Origin: Pseudomonas sp. R84
GTDB lineage: Bacteria; Pseudomonadota; Gammaproteobacteria; Pseudomonadales; Pseudomonadaceae
Assembly (NCBI RefSeq): GCF_009834515.1
Contig: NZ_CP019426.1
Coordinates: forward strand, 3,523,501 to 3,587,500
DNA: 64,000 bases
Direction of reading: 5' to 3'
A program made the translations under genes and the position numbers. A model generated the notes under the pieces. The model worked only from the letters and a program-made list of their open reading frames with translations. It searched no databases and was not told the origin of the DNA. Below are positions 1 to 9,351 of this stretch, piece by piece; the stretch's first letter is position 1, and the number at the start of each line of letters is the position of its first letter.

Positions 1-164
1 CGCTTTTACCGAGCTCAGGAGCAACTGGTACCTCACCCGGCAGTCGCCAGGTCACGACAAGTGATCAGGCCTTCACCGGCAGCCGCGGGGTAATTCAGGT
101 GAACCAGAGTGCCGGGGTGGGGAACCGTATGGCTAACACCCTGAGCATCCGGGTCGCTGACTGA
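1..164 (+). CDS. fapB: FapB, minor amyloid subunit (3' end only)
   Basis: Open reading frame entering from the left edge and stopping with TGA at 162-164; about 53 residues are visible. The visible tail holds the motif [12 protein letters not shown], which matches the last amyloid repeat of the following gene (GVGNQQSNSLSI), so this is a paralogous Fap repeat protein. In Pseudomonas fap operons (fapABCDEF) the gene directly before fapC is fapB, the minor subunit/nucleator of the secreted functional amyloid. Identity is inferred from that position plus the repeat; no C-terminal CxxC is present in the visible part. Start, signal peptide and first repeats lie outside the window. Confidence 0.8.
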   Translation, partial: LLPSSGATGTSPGSRQVTTSDQAFTGSRGVIQVNQSAGVGNRMANTLSIRVAD

Positions 165-237
165 CCCAAACAACAAAAGCAGTGCAATTAGAAAGTACCA
201 ACACTTAACCAACTAATAAGCACGATGGAGAAACACC

Positions 238-1242
238 ATGAAACCTACAATGGCTCTCAAACCACTGGTTTTCGCACTTGCAGCAGTGATGGCAATCGCA
301 GCACAGGCAGGCGGTCGTGATGACAACAACGGTCATGGTAACGGGCATGGCAATGGACACGGCAACGGTCACGGCCAGCCACAAGGTCCAAATCTTGAAC
401 AACTGCTGCAGATCACCGCAGGCGCCGGCGCCGCTGTACTCGACGCGCAAAACAGTGACGGCAACGTGGTGAAAAACCAGGGCACCCTCAACAACGCCAA
501 CGCCAGCGACTCGCTTAATGGCTCCAATGGCAACATGGGCGCCAACGTTGCAGCCGGCGACGGCAACCAACAAGACAACGCCGCCGCCCTGGCTACTGCC
601 GACGAAAGCTTCATCTTCGGCACCGCTGTTGCTGCCTCGAGTGCAACTCAAGTCAACAACAACAACTACGTGAAAAACTCGTCCACCTTCAATAACGCCA
701 CTCTCAACAATGCAGGCAACAATGGTTCCGGCAACATCGGCATCAACGTCTCTGCCGGCAACTTCAACCAGCAGAAAAACAACCTGGCGATCGCCGTATC
801 CGGTGGCCGTGTAGCCACTGCCGCCGCAGCCGCCAATCAGTCCTCCACCGGCCTGGTTGTAGACAACAAAGGCGTGCAGACCTACAAAACCGACACCCTC
901 ACCGGCACCTACGCGGCCGCTGGCGTGTTCAAAGCCAAAGGCACTGCAACCATCGAAGATGATGACCACCACGGCGGTTATGGCAATCGTGGCGGCGGCC
1001 ACGGTGGCAACGATGACCAGAAAGCCAAATTCGAAGCCGTCGGTACCTTTGGCCTCGCTGGCGTAACCACTCAGCAAGTGATGACCAAAGACGGCTGGAA
1101 AGCCCCTGTGGTCAACAATGCCAACATGACCAACTCGATGAACAACTTCTCCGGCAACGGCGGAGCCAACGTCTCGTCTGGTGTGGGCAACCAACAAAGC
1201 AACTCGCTGTCCATCGCTGCTGGCTGCAGAGCCTGCCTGTAA
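238..1242 (+). CDS. fapC: FapC, major functional amyloid subunit
   Basis: 334 residues. ATG 238 is preceded by a GGAG-type ribosome site. Residues 1-24 form a Sec signal peptide ending AQA. Three Asn/Gln/Gly-rich amyloid repeats are visible at about 77-118, 144-188 and 290-328, each ending in a G-x-x-NQQxN core, with a shorter linker between R1 and R2 and a long one (about 189-289) between R2 and R3. The C-terminus carries CRAC, the CxxC motif known in FapC. FapC is the main fibre protein of Pseudomonas biofilm amyloid, secreted through FapF. Odd points: the mature N-terminus has a GHGN tandem repeat and the second linker is Asp/His/Gly-rich (DDDHHGGYG), so two His-rich patches flank the repeats. 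Cotranscribed with fapB upstream; a terminator-like hairpin follows. Confidence 0.95.
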   Translation: MKPTMALKPLVFALAAVMAIAAQAGGRDDNNGHGNGHGNGHGNGHGQPQGPNLEQLLQITAGAGAAVLDAQNSDGNVVKNQGTLNNANASDSLNGSNGNMGANVAAGDGNQQDNAAALATADESFIFGTAVAASSATQVNNNNYVKNSSTFNNATLNNAGNNGSGNIGINVSAGNFNQQKNNLAIAVSGGRVATAAAAANQSSTGLVVDNKGVQTYKTDTLTGTYAAAGVFKAKGTATIEDDDHHGGYGNRGGGHGGNDDQKAKFEAVGTFGLAGVTTQQVMTKDGWKAPVVNNANMTNSMNNFSGNGGANVSSGVGNQQSNSLSIAAGCRACL

Positions 1243-1256
1243 TCGCGATCGAAACG

Positions 1257-1279
1257 AAAGCCCCGGAAACGGGGCTTTT
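1257..1279 (+). terminator. terminator-like hairpin between fapC and fapD
   Basis: AAAGCCCC-GGAAAC-GGGGCTTTT starts 15 nt after the fapC stop: an 8-bp stem (AAAGCCCC/GGGGCTTT) ending in a short T run. It lies inside the fap operon, so it probably acts as a partial terminator or 3' mRNA stabiliser, giving more fapC than fapDEF transcript. That role is inferred. Confidence 0.7.
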
Positions 1280-1305
1280 CCTCAGTCCGCAAAGGCGTAT
1301 CGATC

Positions 1306-1986
1306 ATGCGTAAGACGGCCCTCCTCGCTCTGCTTTTCGTCTGTGGCCTGACTCAGGCCGGTCAGATGCCCGTCGCTGCCCTGCCGGGTGGCACGCTCGT
1401 CTACAAAAACGTGCAGAGCATCCGTGAGCGCAAGTTTGCCGACATCGTCGAACAGAAAACCGATTTCAGCTGCGGCGCCGCTGCACTGGCAACGGTATTA
1501 CGCCAAGCCTATTGGCTCGACGTCGATGAGGAGCACATCATCAAAGGCATGCTGGTCAACGCTGACCAGGACCTTGTTCGTACTCAAGGTTTTTCCATGC
1601 TGGACATGAAGCGCTACATAGAAAGCATCGGCATGCGCGCCAGGGGTTACAAGATTCCACCGGAAAAGCTCGAAGCGGTAACCATCCCGGTGGTGGTACT
1701 GATGGAAATTCGCGGCTACAAGCATTTCGTCGTGTTGCAGCGTTCGGACAAGGATTGGGTTTACATCGGAGACCCGGTGCTCGGCCATAAACGCTACAAA
1801 CATGATGACTTTGTCAAAGGTTGGAACGGCATTGTCTTCGCGATCGTCGGTCCCGGATATGACAAGGCCAACGCCTTGCGCAGCCCTCCGGTGCCCTTGA
1901 CGGCCAAGAACAAGCTGGATGGTTTCAACCCGGTCAAAGATGCTGAATTGATGGATTTCGGGTTCATTCAGAGCGACTTCTTTTAA
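1306..1986 (+). CDS. fapD: FapD, C39-like cysteine peptidase of the amyloid operon
   Basis: 226 residues with a signal peptide (about 1-18), hence expected in the periplasm. The C39/papain-like triad is readable: Cys56 in DFSCGAAA, His140 in YKHFVVL and Asp156 in IGDPVLG. FapD is the operon's predicted protease, thought to process or quality-control Fap subunits before export. It sits 63 nt behind fapC, separated by a terminator-like hairpin, and is followed by fapE after 44 nt. Length matches known FapD proteins (about 220-230 aa). Family assignment is firm; the substrate is not shown by the sequence. Confidence 0.93.
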   Translation: MRKTALLALLFVCGLTQAGQMPVAALPGGTLVYKNVQSIRERKFADIVEQKTDFSCGAAALATVLRQAYWLDVDEEHIIKGMLVNADQDLVRTQGFSMLDMKRYIESIGMRARGYKIPPEKLEAVTIPVVVLMEIRGYKHFVVLQRSDKDWVYIGDPVLGHKRYKHDDFVKGWNGIVFAIVGPGYDKANALRSPPVPLTAKNKLDGFNPVKDAELMDFGFIQSDFF

Positions 1987-2030
1987 TCGCCGATTATAGA
2001 AAATGGGACTGGATGTCCCGGGAGCAGCAG

Positions 2031-2780
2031 ATGAAAACCTCATACTGGCTGGCCGCCGCCTGCCTGGCAGCGAGTGCGTCAGGCTATGCCAATGCAGGAT
2101 TCAAACCCATAGAAATCAAGGACCAGGAGCTCGCCGAGTTGCGTGGTCGTTATGTGATGCCGGGGCGAATTATCAGCTTCGGCATTGTCATGAGCAGTAC
2201 CTGGCGCAACGCCAGTGGCGATCTGATCGGGGCGTCTGCATCAATGCAGGTGCAACAGACCACCATCAAACCGGAATTTTACGTGTCGACCATCAAGGAG
2301 ATGGGCAACGGCAATACGCCGCAACAGGGCACGGGATCGATTATCGGCGGTGCCGGCCTTAACTCATCGTCGGGCGTGACGCAGAGCGTACGCGCGGCGG
2401 GTGACGGCAACACGGCGAACAACAACGTCGCCATTAACGTCAAGGAAGCCAATCAGGCGCCAGCACTCGCCCCCGTACAGGGCCAAGCCCTGATGGCCGG
2501 CCAGACTATTTCCGGCAGTAATGCCGCCGGCAATGTCGCAGTGTCGGCAACCGGTACGGGTGGCGTGCAAATGGCGATACAAGCCAGCGGCAATCAAGGC
2601 ACGGCACTGCAACAGGTCGCTTCGAGCGGTCTCCTGCAAAACACCCGTCTGCTCGGGAGTGCCAATGTGGTCAACAACCTGACTCAACTTAACGTCGTAC
2701 TCAATAATAACGGCAGAAGCGCCGGCGCACTGGATTGCAACCTGACTCAACTCGGGGCCCTACGCAGTATTGGATATTGA
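2031..2780 (+). CDS. fapE: FapE, secreted amyloid-associated protein
   Basis: 249 residues from ATG 2031, chosen because GGGAG lies 6 nt upstream and the protein then starts with a clean signal peptide ending ANA (about residue 23); an in-frame ATG at 2013 is less likely. The body is rich in Asn, Gln, Gly and Ser with weak Fap-like repeats (for example GDGNTANNNVAINV and GSANVVNNLTQLNV). FapE is a minor component found with Fap fibrils. Its place between fapD and fapF fits the canonical order. No enzymatic motif is seen. Confidence 0.9.
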   Translation: MKTSYWLAAACLAASASGYANAGFKPIEIKDQELAELRGRYVMPGRIISFGIVMSSTWRNASGDLIGASASMQVQQTTIKPEFYVSTIKEMGNGNTPQQGTGSIIGGAGLNSSSGVTQSVRAAGDGNTANNNVAINVKEANQAPALAPVQGQALMAGQTISGSNAAGNVAVSATGTGGVQMAIQASGNQGTALQQVASSGLLQNTRLLGSANVVNNLTQLNVVLNNNGRSAGALDCNLTQLGALRSIGY

Positions 2781-2825
2781 ACTACGCTGAGTCTCGATCA
2801 TTGGGCTTAAAGGGACGGCTTATTC

Positions 2826-4130
2826 ATGTATCGATCAGTATCACTGCGTGCCGCAGTGTGTTTGAGCGCTCTTCTCCCTGCGGCGATGCTGCAAGCAGCA
2901 CCCGACGCAGATGTAGAGGCCCTGAAACAGGAACTTCTGGAGCTGAAACAACGATACGAAGTACAACAAAAGGCCCTGGCGGTTCTCGAACAACGAGTCC
3001 GCCAGGTTGAAGAACAACCCGCCGCCCCACCACCAAAACGTCTGGCCAAATCGCCATCGGACATGAAAGGCAATCGCGTCGCCACCGGCACCGGTGCGGC
3101 AGCAGCATCAGGAGGCGCCGCCGGGGGCAGTGGCGCTTCTTACGGGCAGTCGCTGGCGGACGATTCGCAACCGGCGCAGAGCGTTTCCAACCTGTACGAC
3201 GAGGCCAGCGGCTTCTTCGGCGGCGGCAAGTTCAGCGTCGAAACCGGCATCACCTACTCGCGCTATGACACCCGCCAGCTGATTCTCAATGGCTTCCTGG
3301 CACTCGATTCGATCTTTCTCGGCAACATCAACCTCGACCGGATCAAGGCCGATACCTGGACACTCGACCTGACGGGGCGCTACAACTTCGATAATCGCTG
3401 GCAGTTCGACCTGAACGTGCCCGTGGTGTATCGCGAATCGACTTATCAGTCGGGCGGCGGCAATGAGGGCGCGGCGGGTGTCACCACAGAAGAAACCGTC
3501 ACCAAGGATCCAACCATTGGCGACGTCAACTTCGGCATCGCTTACAAGTTCCTGGACGAGTCGGTCAATACGCCGGACGCGGTAGTCACACTGCGGGTCA
3601 AGGCGCCAACCGGCAAAGATCCGTTCGGGATCAAACTACGCCAGACCGATGCCAACTCCAATCTGTTTGTACCTGACACCCTGCCCACCGGCAACGGCGT
3701 CTGGTCGATCACACCGGGCATCTCGCTGGTCAAGACGTTCGACCCGGCCGTGCTGTTCGGCAGCCTGTCCTACACCCACAACCTGGAGGAGTCGTTTGAC
3801 GACATCAGTTCGACGGTCAACCAGAAAAACCCGGGCAAGGTAAAGATCGGCGACAGCTTCCAGATCGGCGCCGGTATTGCGTTTGCGCTGAACGAGAAGA
3901 TGAGTATGTCGTTCTCGGTGTCTGATCTGGTGCAACGCAAGAGCAAGCTGAAACAGGATGGCGGGGATTGGGAATCGGTGGTGTCCAGCGACGCCAACGC
4001 CGGTTACTTCAACGTCGGCATGACCATTGCGGCCACCGACAACCTGACCATCGTACCCAACTTGTCCATCGGCATGACGGATGATGCACCGGACTTTTCC
4101 TTCAGTCTGAAATTCCCGTATTACTTCTAG
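2826..4130 (+). CDS. fapF: FapF, outer-membrane amyloid secretion channel
   Basis: 434 residues. Signal peptide (about 1-24, ending LQA), then a helical coiled coil of heptad character (about 28-62, rich in Leu/Glu/Gln), a Pro/Ala/Gly linker (about 65-105) and a C-terminal domain of alternating amphipathic strands ending in Phe (KFPYYF), as expected of an outer-membrane beta-barrel. FapF forms trimeric barrels that export FapB/FapC, with the coiled coil acting as a gate. Last gene of the fap operon; a REPIN follows 7 nt after the stop. Confidence 0.94.
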   Translation: MYRSVSLRAAVCLSALLPAAMLQAAPDADVEALKQELLELKQRYEVQQKALAVLEQRVRQVEEQPAAPPPKRLAKSPSDMKGNRVATGTGAAAASGGAAGGSGASYGQSLADDSQPAQSVSNLYDEASGFFGGGKFSVETGITYSRYDTRQLILNGFLALDSIFLGNINLDRIKADTWTLDLTGRYNFDNRWQFDLNVPVVYRESTYQSGGGNEGAAGVTTEETVTKDPTIGDVNFGIAYKFLDESVNTPDAVVTLRVKAPTGKDPFGIKLRQTDANSNLFVPDTLPTGNGVWSITPGISLVKTFDPAVLFGSLSYTHNLEESFDDISSTVNQKNPGKVKIGDSFQIGAGIAFALNEKMSMSFSVSDLVQRKSKLKQDGGDWESVVSSDANAGYFNVGMTIAATDNLTIVPNLSIGMTDDAPDFSFSLKFPYYF

Positions 4131-4137
4131 GCAAAAG

Positions 4138-4217
4138 CAAAAGATCGCAGCCTTCGGCAGCTCCTACATCGGATTTGTGTAATCCCTGTAGGAGCTGCCG
4201 AAGGCTGCGATCTTTTG
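4138..4217. repeat. REPIN (GTAGGAGCTGCCGAAGG family) after fapF
   Basis: Two inverted REP sequences: CAAAAGATCGCAGCCTTCGG... and its exact reverse ...CCGAAGGCTGCGATCTTTTG, separated by about 20 nt. It sits between the convergent fapF and regulator genes and can fold into a long hairpin that may stop transcription from both sides. Confidence 0.93.
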
Positions 4218-4229
4218 ATCTTCAGGTAT

Positions 4230-5555
4230 CTAGCGAATCTGGTGTTTATGCAGCAGGCGATAAAACGTCGGCCGGGACACGCCAAGGACTTTGGCCGCCA
4301 CACTCAGGTTGTCGCTGTGCCGGTTCAACACATCGCAAAGTGCCTGGCGCTCGGCGCGGGTCTTGTAATCTTCCAGCGTGCCCATGGGGGTAGCGATCGA
4401 GTGCTGGCTGATCAGCCCCAGGTCTCGGGCCTCGATCTGCCGGCCTTCGGCCAACACCAGCCCGCGCCGCACACGGTTGGCCAGTTCACGGACGTTGCCC
4501 GGCCAGTCATGTTTGCCCATGGCAATCAGCGCATCTTCGCTGAAACTGCGTGGGCGCCGGCCGGTTTCATGGCTGTAGAAATGGGAAAAGTGGTTGGCCA
4601 ACATCGATAGATCGCCGTGGCGTTCGCGCAAAGGCGCAGTGACCACTTGCAGGACGTTTAGCCGGTAATACAAATCTTCGCGAAATCGCTTCTTCTCGAT
4701 GGCCGCTTCGAGGTCGACGTGGGTCGCCGCCAGAACGCGCACATCGACCGGGATCGGCTGACTGCCACCGACACGTTCAATGTGCCTTTCTTGCAGGAAA
4801 CGCAGCAGATTGGCTTGCAATTCCAGCGGCAGATCACCGATTTCATCGAGAAACAGCGTGCCGCCATTGGCCGCTTCGATGCGCCCGACCTTGCGCTGAT
4901 GGGCGCCGGTAAACGCGCCTTTCTCGTGGCCGAACAGCTCGGACTGAATCAGGTGCTCGGGAATCGCCCCGCAATTGATTGCCACAAACGGTTTACTGTG
5001 ACGCTGGGATTGTCGATGCAGCGTGCGCGCAACCAGTTCTTTACCGGTGCCACTTTCACCGCGGATCAATACCGGCGATTCCGTGGGTGCCAGTTTGCTC
5101 AGTAATTTGCGCAGTTCGCGGATCGGTTTGCTGTCGCCGAGCAGTTCATGTTCGGGCTGATCCACATGAATCGTGCCTTGTCCGCGCAAACGAGCCATGC
5201 CGAATGCCCGGCCAAGGGTGACCTGCACCCGTGATACGTCGAAGGGCAAGGTGTGGAAATCGAAGAACCATTCACAGACGAAATCACCGACGTTTTGTAA
5301 ACGCAGGACTTCCTGATTGAGCACCGCGATCCATTCGGTGCCGCTGCGACTGATCAGTTCCTTGACGGCTTCGGGACGTTCGAGGTGAAACGGCTGCAAG
5401 CGCAGCAGGCCGACATCACAACTGCGGTCAGCGGCATTTTCCAGGGTGCAGCTATCAACATCCCAACCTACGGCGCGTAATCCGGGCAATAAGCGGTGGC
5501 AATCGTCGCAGGGATCGACCACCAATAAACGTCGTAACGCAGGCGCTTCGCTCAT
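4230..5555 (-). CDS. sigma-54-dependent regulator, VpsR-like
   Basis: 441 residues. The N-terminal ~130 residues resemble a divergent receiver domain (LLVVDPCDDC near the start), like VpsR-type biofilm regulators. The AAA+ domain (about 145-375) has Walker A GESGTGKE, the sigma-54 contact loop GAFTGA and Walker B LFLDEIG. The C-terminal Fis-type helix-turn-helix (about 398-440) contains AAKVLGVSRPTFYRLL. It should activate RpoN promoters, possibly in response to c-di-GMP as VpsR does, but this cannot be read from the sequence. It lies convergent to the fap operon, so a role in amyloid/biofilm control is attractive but unproven. A near-perfect dyad lies about 30 nt before its start. Confidence 0.85.
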   Translation of the reverse strand: MSEAPALRRLLVVDPCDDCHRLLPGLRAVGWDVDSCTLENAADRSCDVGLLRLQPFHLERPEAVKELISRSGTEWIAVLNQEVLRLQNVGDFVCEWFFDFHTLPFDVSRVQVTLGRAFGMARLRGQGTIHVDQPEHELLGDSKPIRELRKLLSKLAPTESPVLIRGESGTGKELVARTLHRQSQRHSKPFVAINCGAIPEHLIQSELFGHEKGAFTGAHQRKVGRIEAANGGTLFLDEIGDLPLELQANLLRFLQERHIERVGGSQPIPVDVRVLAATHVDLEAAIEKKRFREDLYYRLNVLQVVTAPLRERHGDLSMLANHFSHFYSHETGRRPRSFSEDALIAMGKHDWPGNVRELANRVRRGLVLAEGRQIEARDLGLISQHSIATPMGTLEDYKTRAERQALCDVLNRHSDNLSVAAKVLGVSRPTFYRLLHKHQIR

Positions 5556-5583
5556 GACTGTTCCTTGGCGCCAAATTATTAGA

Positions 5584-5605
5584 AATGATTGTAAAAACAG
5601 TCATT
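5584..5605. promoter_or_regulatory. dyad upstream of the sigma-54 regulator gene
   Basis: AATGATTGT-AAAA-ACAGTCATT: two 9-nt arms, 8 of 9 positions symmetric, 29 nt before the regulator start. It could be an operator, perhaps for autoregulation; no binding protein is known. Confidence 0.35.
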
Positions 5606-5909
5606 TGGCAGACCCGACTGTAACATTAGCAAGATTTTGACAGGGCCTTGTATCGATTGCTTATAGGCGTACAAGCAAACACGTTATAAGAAGAGAAGTT
5701 GTTAGTAAGCTATCGACTAATTCCAGCCTTAACCTTTCAGGGAGCTTCCAAAAACCTGTCTATAAAGCAACTCCATGAAAGAAAGTTGAAATTTCTTTGT
5801 TTCATGTGTGACCTGCCTGCGGGTTCGGTGCATCAGTACAAGTACCAGCCGCACGGTAAGCCCAACCGACGGCACATCACTTGATTGGGCACGACAGAGA
5901 GAAAAATCC
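5606..5909. other. intergenic region between divergent genes
   Basis: About 300 nt of comparatively AT-rich DNA between the regulator (leftward) and the 88-residue gene (rightward). A consensus -35 TTGACA lies at 5637-5642 on the + strand, with TATAGG at 5662-5667 after a long 19-nt spacer, a weak promoter candidate. No ORF with a ribosome site is convincing here. Confidence 0.4.
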
Positions 5910-6176
5910 ATGACCGCCCCGCTCCGTATCAACGAAGCTCTTCTGATTGCCAACCACGCGTTCAAACCTTTCCAGTGCGTGGCCTGGGCGCCACAAGACG
6001 GCAATGGCGAACTGAGCCTGACCGTGATTGACCGGACTAATAACAGTATCGGTCGCAAACAGATCCCAAGCAGCGCCTACTCCGATCCCGCGCAACTCGA
6101 GCAACTGCTGCAGCAGGCTCGCGCTGAACTCAGCGAAGAAGGTCACAGCCTGCAATCCTGGTCGATGCCACACTAA
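5910..6176 (+). CDS. small conserved protein, DUF1652-like
   Basis: 88 residues from ATG 5910, preceded by the purine-rich GAGAGAAA. No signal peptide or membrane segment. The pattern HAFKPFQCV...LSLTVIDRTNNSIGRKQIP...LEQLLQQARAEL resembles the short DUF1652 fold of Pseudomonas (beta-hairpin, then a C-terminal helix), represented more clearly in this window by the protein at 60268. Function unknown. A terminator-like hairpin follows 12 nt after the stop, so it is probably monocistronic. The family link is tentative. Confidence 0.65.
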   Translation: MTAPLRINEALLIANHAFKPFQCVAWAPQDGNGELSLTVIDRTNNSIGRKQIPSSAYSDPAQLEQLLQQARAELSEEGHSLQSWSMPH

Positions 6177-6188
6177 CAACCGGGTAAT

Positions 6189-6212
6189 GCGGATGACATT
6201 CAGGTCATCCGC
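6189..6212 (+). terminator. intrinsic terminator
   Basis: GCGGATGAC-ATTCAG-GTCATCCGC: a perfect 9-bp stem followed by the pyrimidine-rich CCTCTTCTATT, 12 nt after the preceding gene's stop. Confidence 0.65.
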
Positions 6213-6455
6213 CCTCTTCTATTAGTTGTTTTCTTTTTAACCCTTCGTACTTTTGTACAACTATTTCCAAGGTGTTCAGGCTTAACTGCTTGGGCGGCTT
6301 GCTATTGGTTCAAAAAGACACTGTTCTGGCACAGTGCGACCCTCCACCTGTTAGTTCTTCCAGTTGTACTTCTCCCGGTTCAGGGATTGAATGTTTCGCT
6401 CATGCAGTTACCCGCCCGGTTCCCGGTACGGGTCAACTCGCAAGGAGATGCGTGC

Positions 6456-7757
6456 ATGTCCACTCTGAACACTTTTACGCTCCCGGCGTTATCAACGACG
6501 TTATTGAACCGGACCGGTCAACTCGACAGGACATTTGCCGGGACTGGCGTTGCCCAAGTGTATTTCGCTCGCAGCGTGTCGAGCCTGACGGAGGATGTCG
6601 CCGTCGATGCCCTGGGTCGCATTCTCGTCGCAGCGAAAGTCGGCGTCACCGCCGGCAGCCGATTCGGACTGGCCCGCATGCTCGCCGATGGCTCCGCCGA
6701 TCTGTCCTTCGGTGTTCAAGGCAGCGTGATCGATGCCTTCGCCCCTGGCTTCGAAGCCACCGCCGGCAAAGTCCAGGCACTGCCCGACGGGCGCATCCTG
6801 CTCGCCGGCCTGCACTATGAAAACACTCATCGCACCCTACCGGCGCTGGCCTTGTTCGATGCACAGGGCAAACCGGATCTGCGCTTCGGTGACAATGGTC
6901 GCCAGGTGGTGCGCCTGGCGGGTGATTTGTCCATGGGCAGCCGCGACAGCTGGCTACCGCCGGGCGTATCGGGCGCCGAAGCCTGCGACTTCGTCGTGCA
7001 GGACGACGGGCATATTCTGCTGATCGCCAATCACCACTTCGAACTCGCCGACCATGCCGGCATGCTGATTCGCCTCAAGCCCGATGGCCGCCTCGATGAA
7101 ACCTTTAATGGCCGTGGCTTTGTGATGATTCGCCACTTGCTGCTCAATACCTGGCTCAGCAGCCTGATACTGCAAAAGGACGGGCGGATTGTGGTGGCAG
7201 GTTCCATCGACTTTCCGCAGGAAGGTCTGTTGGCGCGCTACCTGCCCGACGGCCGCCTCGACGAGCGTTTCGCCGTGGACGGCTTCATGGCCTTCAAGGC
7301 GCACGGTAAAAGTGCTCAGGTCAGTCAGGTGATTGAAACCTCAGATGCACTGCACTGTTTCGGCAGCAGTCGCGACCCGATTCGCTGTCTGGCATTCAGC
7401 CCGCACACAAACGGTCGCCCCAACCTGCACAACCATGGCGGCCAGCCACAATTATTGGAAATCGGCCCCAGTGGCTGCCAATGGAGCGCCGCGCAGCGCA
7501 TGGCGGACGGCCGCATTATCGCGGTCGGTGCAACCATTGGTGGAATCGAGGCGGATTTTATCGTTGCGCGATACTTGAGTGATGGCTGCCTGGACCACAG
7601 CTTCGGCGACGGCAAAGGCTGGTTGCGCACGCGTTTGGGGCGCAGCCTCGACACGGCTAATTCGCTGGCTCTGCAGGCGGATGACGCGATCCTTGTCGGC
7701 GGTTATTCGCTGGATGGCAACTACCGAGCGATGGTCGCGCGTTACCTGAACCATTGA
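6456..7757 (+). CDS. delta-60 repeat protein
   Basis: 433 residues from ATG 6456, chosen because AAGGAG lies 7 nt upstream; an earlier in-frame ATG at 6387 lacks this. The protein consists of about seven copies of the delta-60 repeat, each about 55-60 residues long and carrying a G-x-L-D-x-x-F-x-x-x-G signature (GQLDRTFAGTG, GKPDLRFGDNG, GRLDETFNGRG, GRLDERFAVDG, GCLDHSFGDGKG). Such repeats are predicted to build a beta-propeller-like fold. No signal peptide is evident and no catalytic motif is seen. The stop is followed by the nhaB leader after about 75 nt. Function unknown. Confidence 0.85.
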   Translation: MSTLNTFTLPALSTTLLNRTGQLDRTFAGTGVAQVYFARSVSSLTEDVAVDALGRILVAAKVGVTAGSRFGLARMLADGSADLSFGVQGSVIDAFAPGFEATAGKVQALPDGRILLAGLHYENTHRTLPALALFDAQGKPDLRFGDNGRQVVRLAGDLSMGSRDSWLPPGVSGAEACDFVVQDDGHILLIANHHFELADHAGMLIRLKPDGRLDETFNGRGFVMIRHLLLNTWLSSLILQKDGRIVVAGSIDFPQEGLLARYLPDGRLDERFAVDGFMAFKAHGKSAQVSQVIETSDALHCFGSSRDPIRCLAFSPHTNGRPNLHNHGGQPQLLEIGPSGCQWSAAQRMADGRIIAVGATIGGIEADFIVARYLSDGCLDHSFGDGKGWLRTRLGRSLDTANSLALQADDAILVGGYSLDGNYRAMVARYLNH

Positions 7758-7831
7758 AAAACACGGACTGTACTTGATCTTCCGTAACGCATCCGGCAAC
7801 TTGCGCGCTTCGATAAAACAAGGAGCAACCG

Positions 7832-9334
7832 ATGTCCGGTTCAATGGCCCAGGCGTTCGCGCACAATTTTCTCGGGCAATCGCCACGCTGGTACAAGGCG
7901 ACCATCGTCGGTTTTCTGATCCTCAATGCGCTGGTGCTGTTCACGGTTGGCCCGGTCGCGGCCGGCTGGCTGCTGGTGATCGAATTCATCTTCACCCTGG
8001 CGATGGCGCTCAAGTGCTATCCGCTGATGCCCGGCGGCTTGTTGTTGATCGAAGCGCTACTGTTGAAGATGACTACACCGCAGGCACTTTACGATGAGCT
8101 GGTGCACAACTTCCCGGTGATCCTGCTGCTGATGTTCATGGTGGCGGGCATCTATTTCATGAAAGACCTGCTGCTGTTTCTGTTCTCGCGGCTGCTGCTG
8201 GGAGTGCGTTCAAAAGCGGCGCTGGCGTTGATGTTCTGCTTTCTTTCGGCGTTTCTGTCGGCGTTTCTCGATGCTCTGACAGTGACCGCTGTGATAATCA
8301 GTGCGGCGGTCGGTTTCTATTCCGTCTATCACCGCGTCGCGTCCGGCAATGATCCGCGCCAGGACAGCGAGTTTGGCGACGACCAGAATCTGCCGATACT
8401 GCATCACGACGACCTGGAACAATTCCGCGCCTTCCTGCGCAGTCTGTTGATGCACGGCGCTGTCGGTACGGCTCTGGGTGGCGTGTGCACACTGGTGGGC
8501 GAGCCGCAGAACCTGCTGATCGGCCATGAAATGGGCTGGCACTTCGGCGAGTTTTTCACCAAGGTTGCACCGGTTTCGTTGCCAGTGCTGGCAGCGGGTC
8601 TGGTCACCTGTGTGCTGCTGGAGAAACTGCGTTGGTTCGGTTACGGCACGCTGCTGCCGGACAACGTTCGCGCCGTGCTGGCCAACTACGCCGCCGAAGA
8701 CAACGCCGAGCGCACAGCTCGCCAACGCGCTGCGCTGCTGGTGCAAGGCGCGGCGGCATTGATCCTGATCGGCTGCCTGGCCTTTCACATCGCTGAAGTC
8801 GGCCTGATTGGTTTGATGGTGATTGTGTTGATCACCGCGTTTACCGGCATCACCGACGAGCATCGTCTGGGCAGTGCATTCAAGGACGCCATGCCGTTCA
8901 CCGCATTGCTGGTGGTGTTTTTTGCGGTGGTCGCGGTGATTCATGATCAGCAGCTGTTCGCGCCGTTGATCCAGTGGGTGCTGGCGCTGCCCGTCGAGCA
9001 ACAACCGGGCATGCTGTTTATTGCCAACGGCCTGTTGTCGGCGATCAGTGACAACGTGTTTGTCGCCACGATCTACATCACCGAAGTGAAACAGGCGTTC
9101 CTCGCCGGGCACATGAGCCGCGAGCATTTCGAGACACTGGCAATCGCGATCAACACCGGCACCAACCTGCCAAGCGTGGCGACGCCGAATGGTCAGGCTG
9201 CGTTTCTGTTCCTGCTGACTTCGGCGATTGCGCCGCTGGTGCGCTTGTCGTACGGGCGGATGGTGTGGATGGCGTTGCCGTACACCTTCGTGATGGGGTT
9301 GTTGGGCTGGTATGCCGTCAGCTACTGGCTCTGA
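7832..9334 (+). CDS. nhaB: Na+/H+ antiporter NhaB
   Basis: 500 residues, nearly entirely hydrophobic with about 12 predicted membrane segments. The N-terminus ([11 protein letters not shown]), the segment [23 protein letters not shown] and the C-terminal [16 protein letters not shown] with [22 protein letters not shown] are characteristic of NhaB. It exchanges internal Na+ for external H+ across the inner membrane and serves sodium and pH homeostasis. ATG 7832 is preceded by AAGGAG with ideal spacing. Length equals the family's usual 500-510. Followed by a REP doublet and the convergent HAD gene. Confidence 0.96.
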   Translation: MSGSMAQAFAHNFLGQSPRWYKATIVGFLILNALVLFTVGPVAAGWLLVIEFIFTLAMALKCYPLMPGGLLLIEALLLKMTTPQALYDELVHNFPVILLLMFMVAGIYFMKDLLLFLFSRLLLGVRSKAALALMFCFLSAFLSAFLDALTVTAVIISAAVGFYSVYHRVASGNDPRQDSEFGDDQNLPILHHDDLEQFRAFLRSLLMHGAVGTALGGVCTLVGEPQNLLIGHEMGWHFGEFFTKVAPVSLPVLAAGLVTCVLLEKLRWFGYGTLLPDNVRAVLANYAAEDNAERTARQRAALLVQGAAALILIGCLAFHIAEVGLIGLMVIVLITAFTGITDEHRLGSAFKDAMPFTALLVVFFAVVAVIHDQQLFAPLIQWVLALPVEQQPGMLFIANGLLSAISDNVFVATIYITEVKQAFLAGHMSREHFETLAIAINTGTNLPSVATPNGQAAFLFLLTSAIAPLVRLSYGRMVWMALPYTFVMGLLGWYAVSYWL

Positions 9335-9351
9335 CAAGCACAGAATAAACC

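Noticed and set aside
331..375. CRISPR-like short tandem repeat
   Set aside because: It is a coding 12-bp repeat (GHGN codons) within fapC, with no spacers. No CRISPR array was seen anywhere in the window.
205..1197. A 330-codon frame opposite fapC
   Set aside because: Shadow of the repetitive fapC sequence; fapC has signal peptide, repeats and ribosome site.
6300..6350. Sigma-54 promoter candidate (CTGGCACAG) before the delta-60 gene
   Set aside because: The -24 half resembles the consensus but no GC element occurs at the required -12 spacing.
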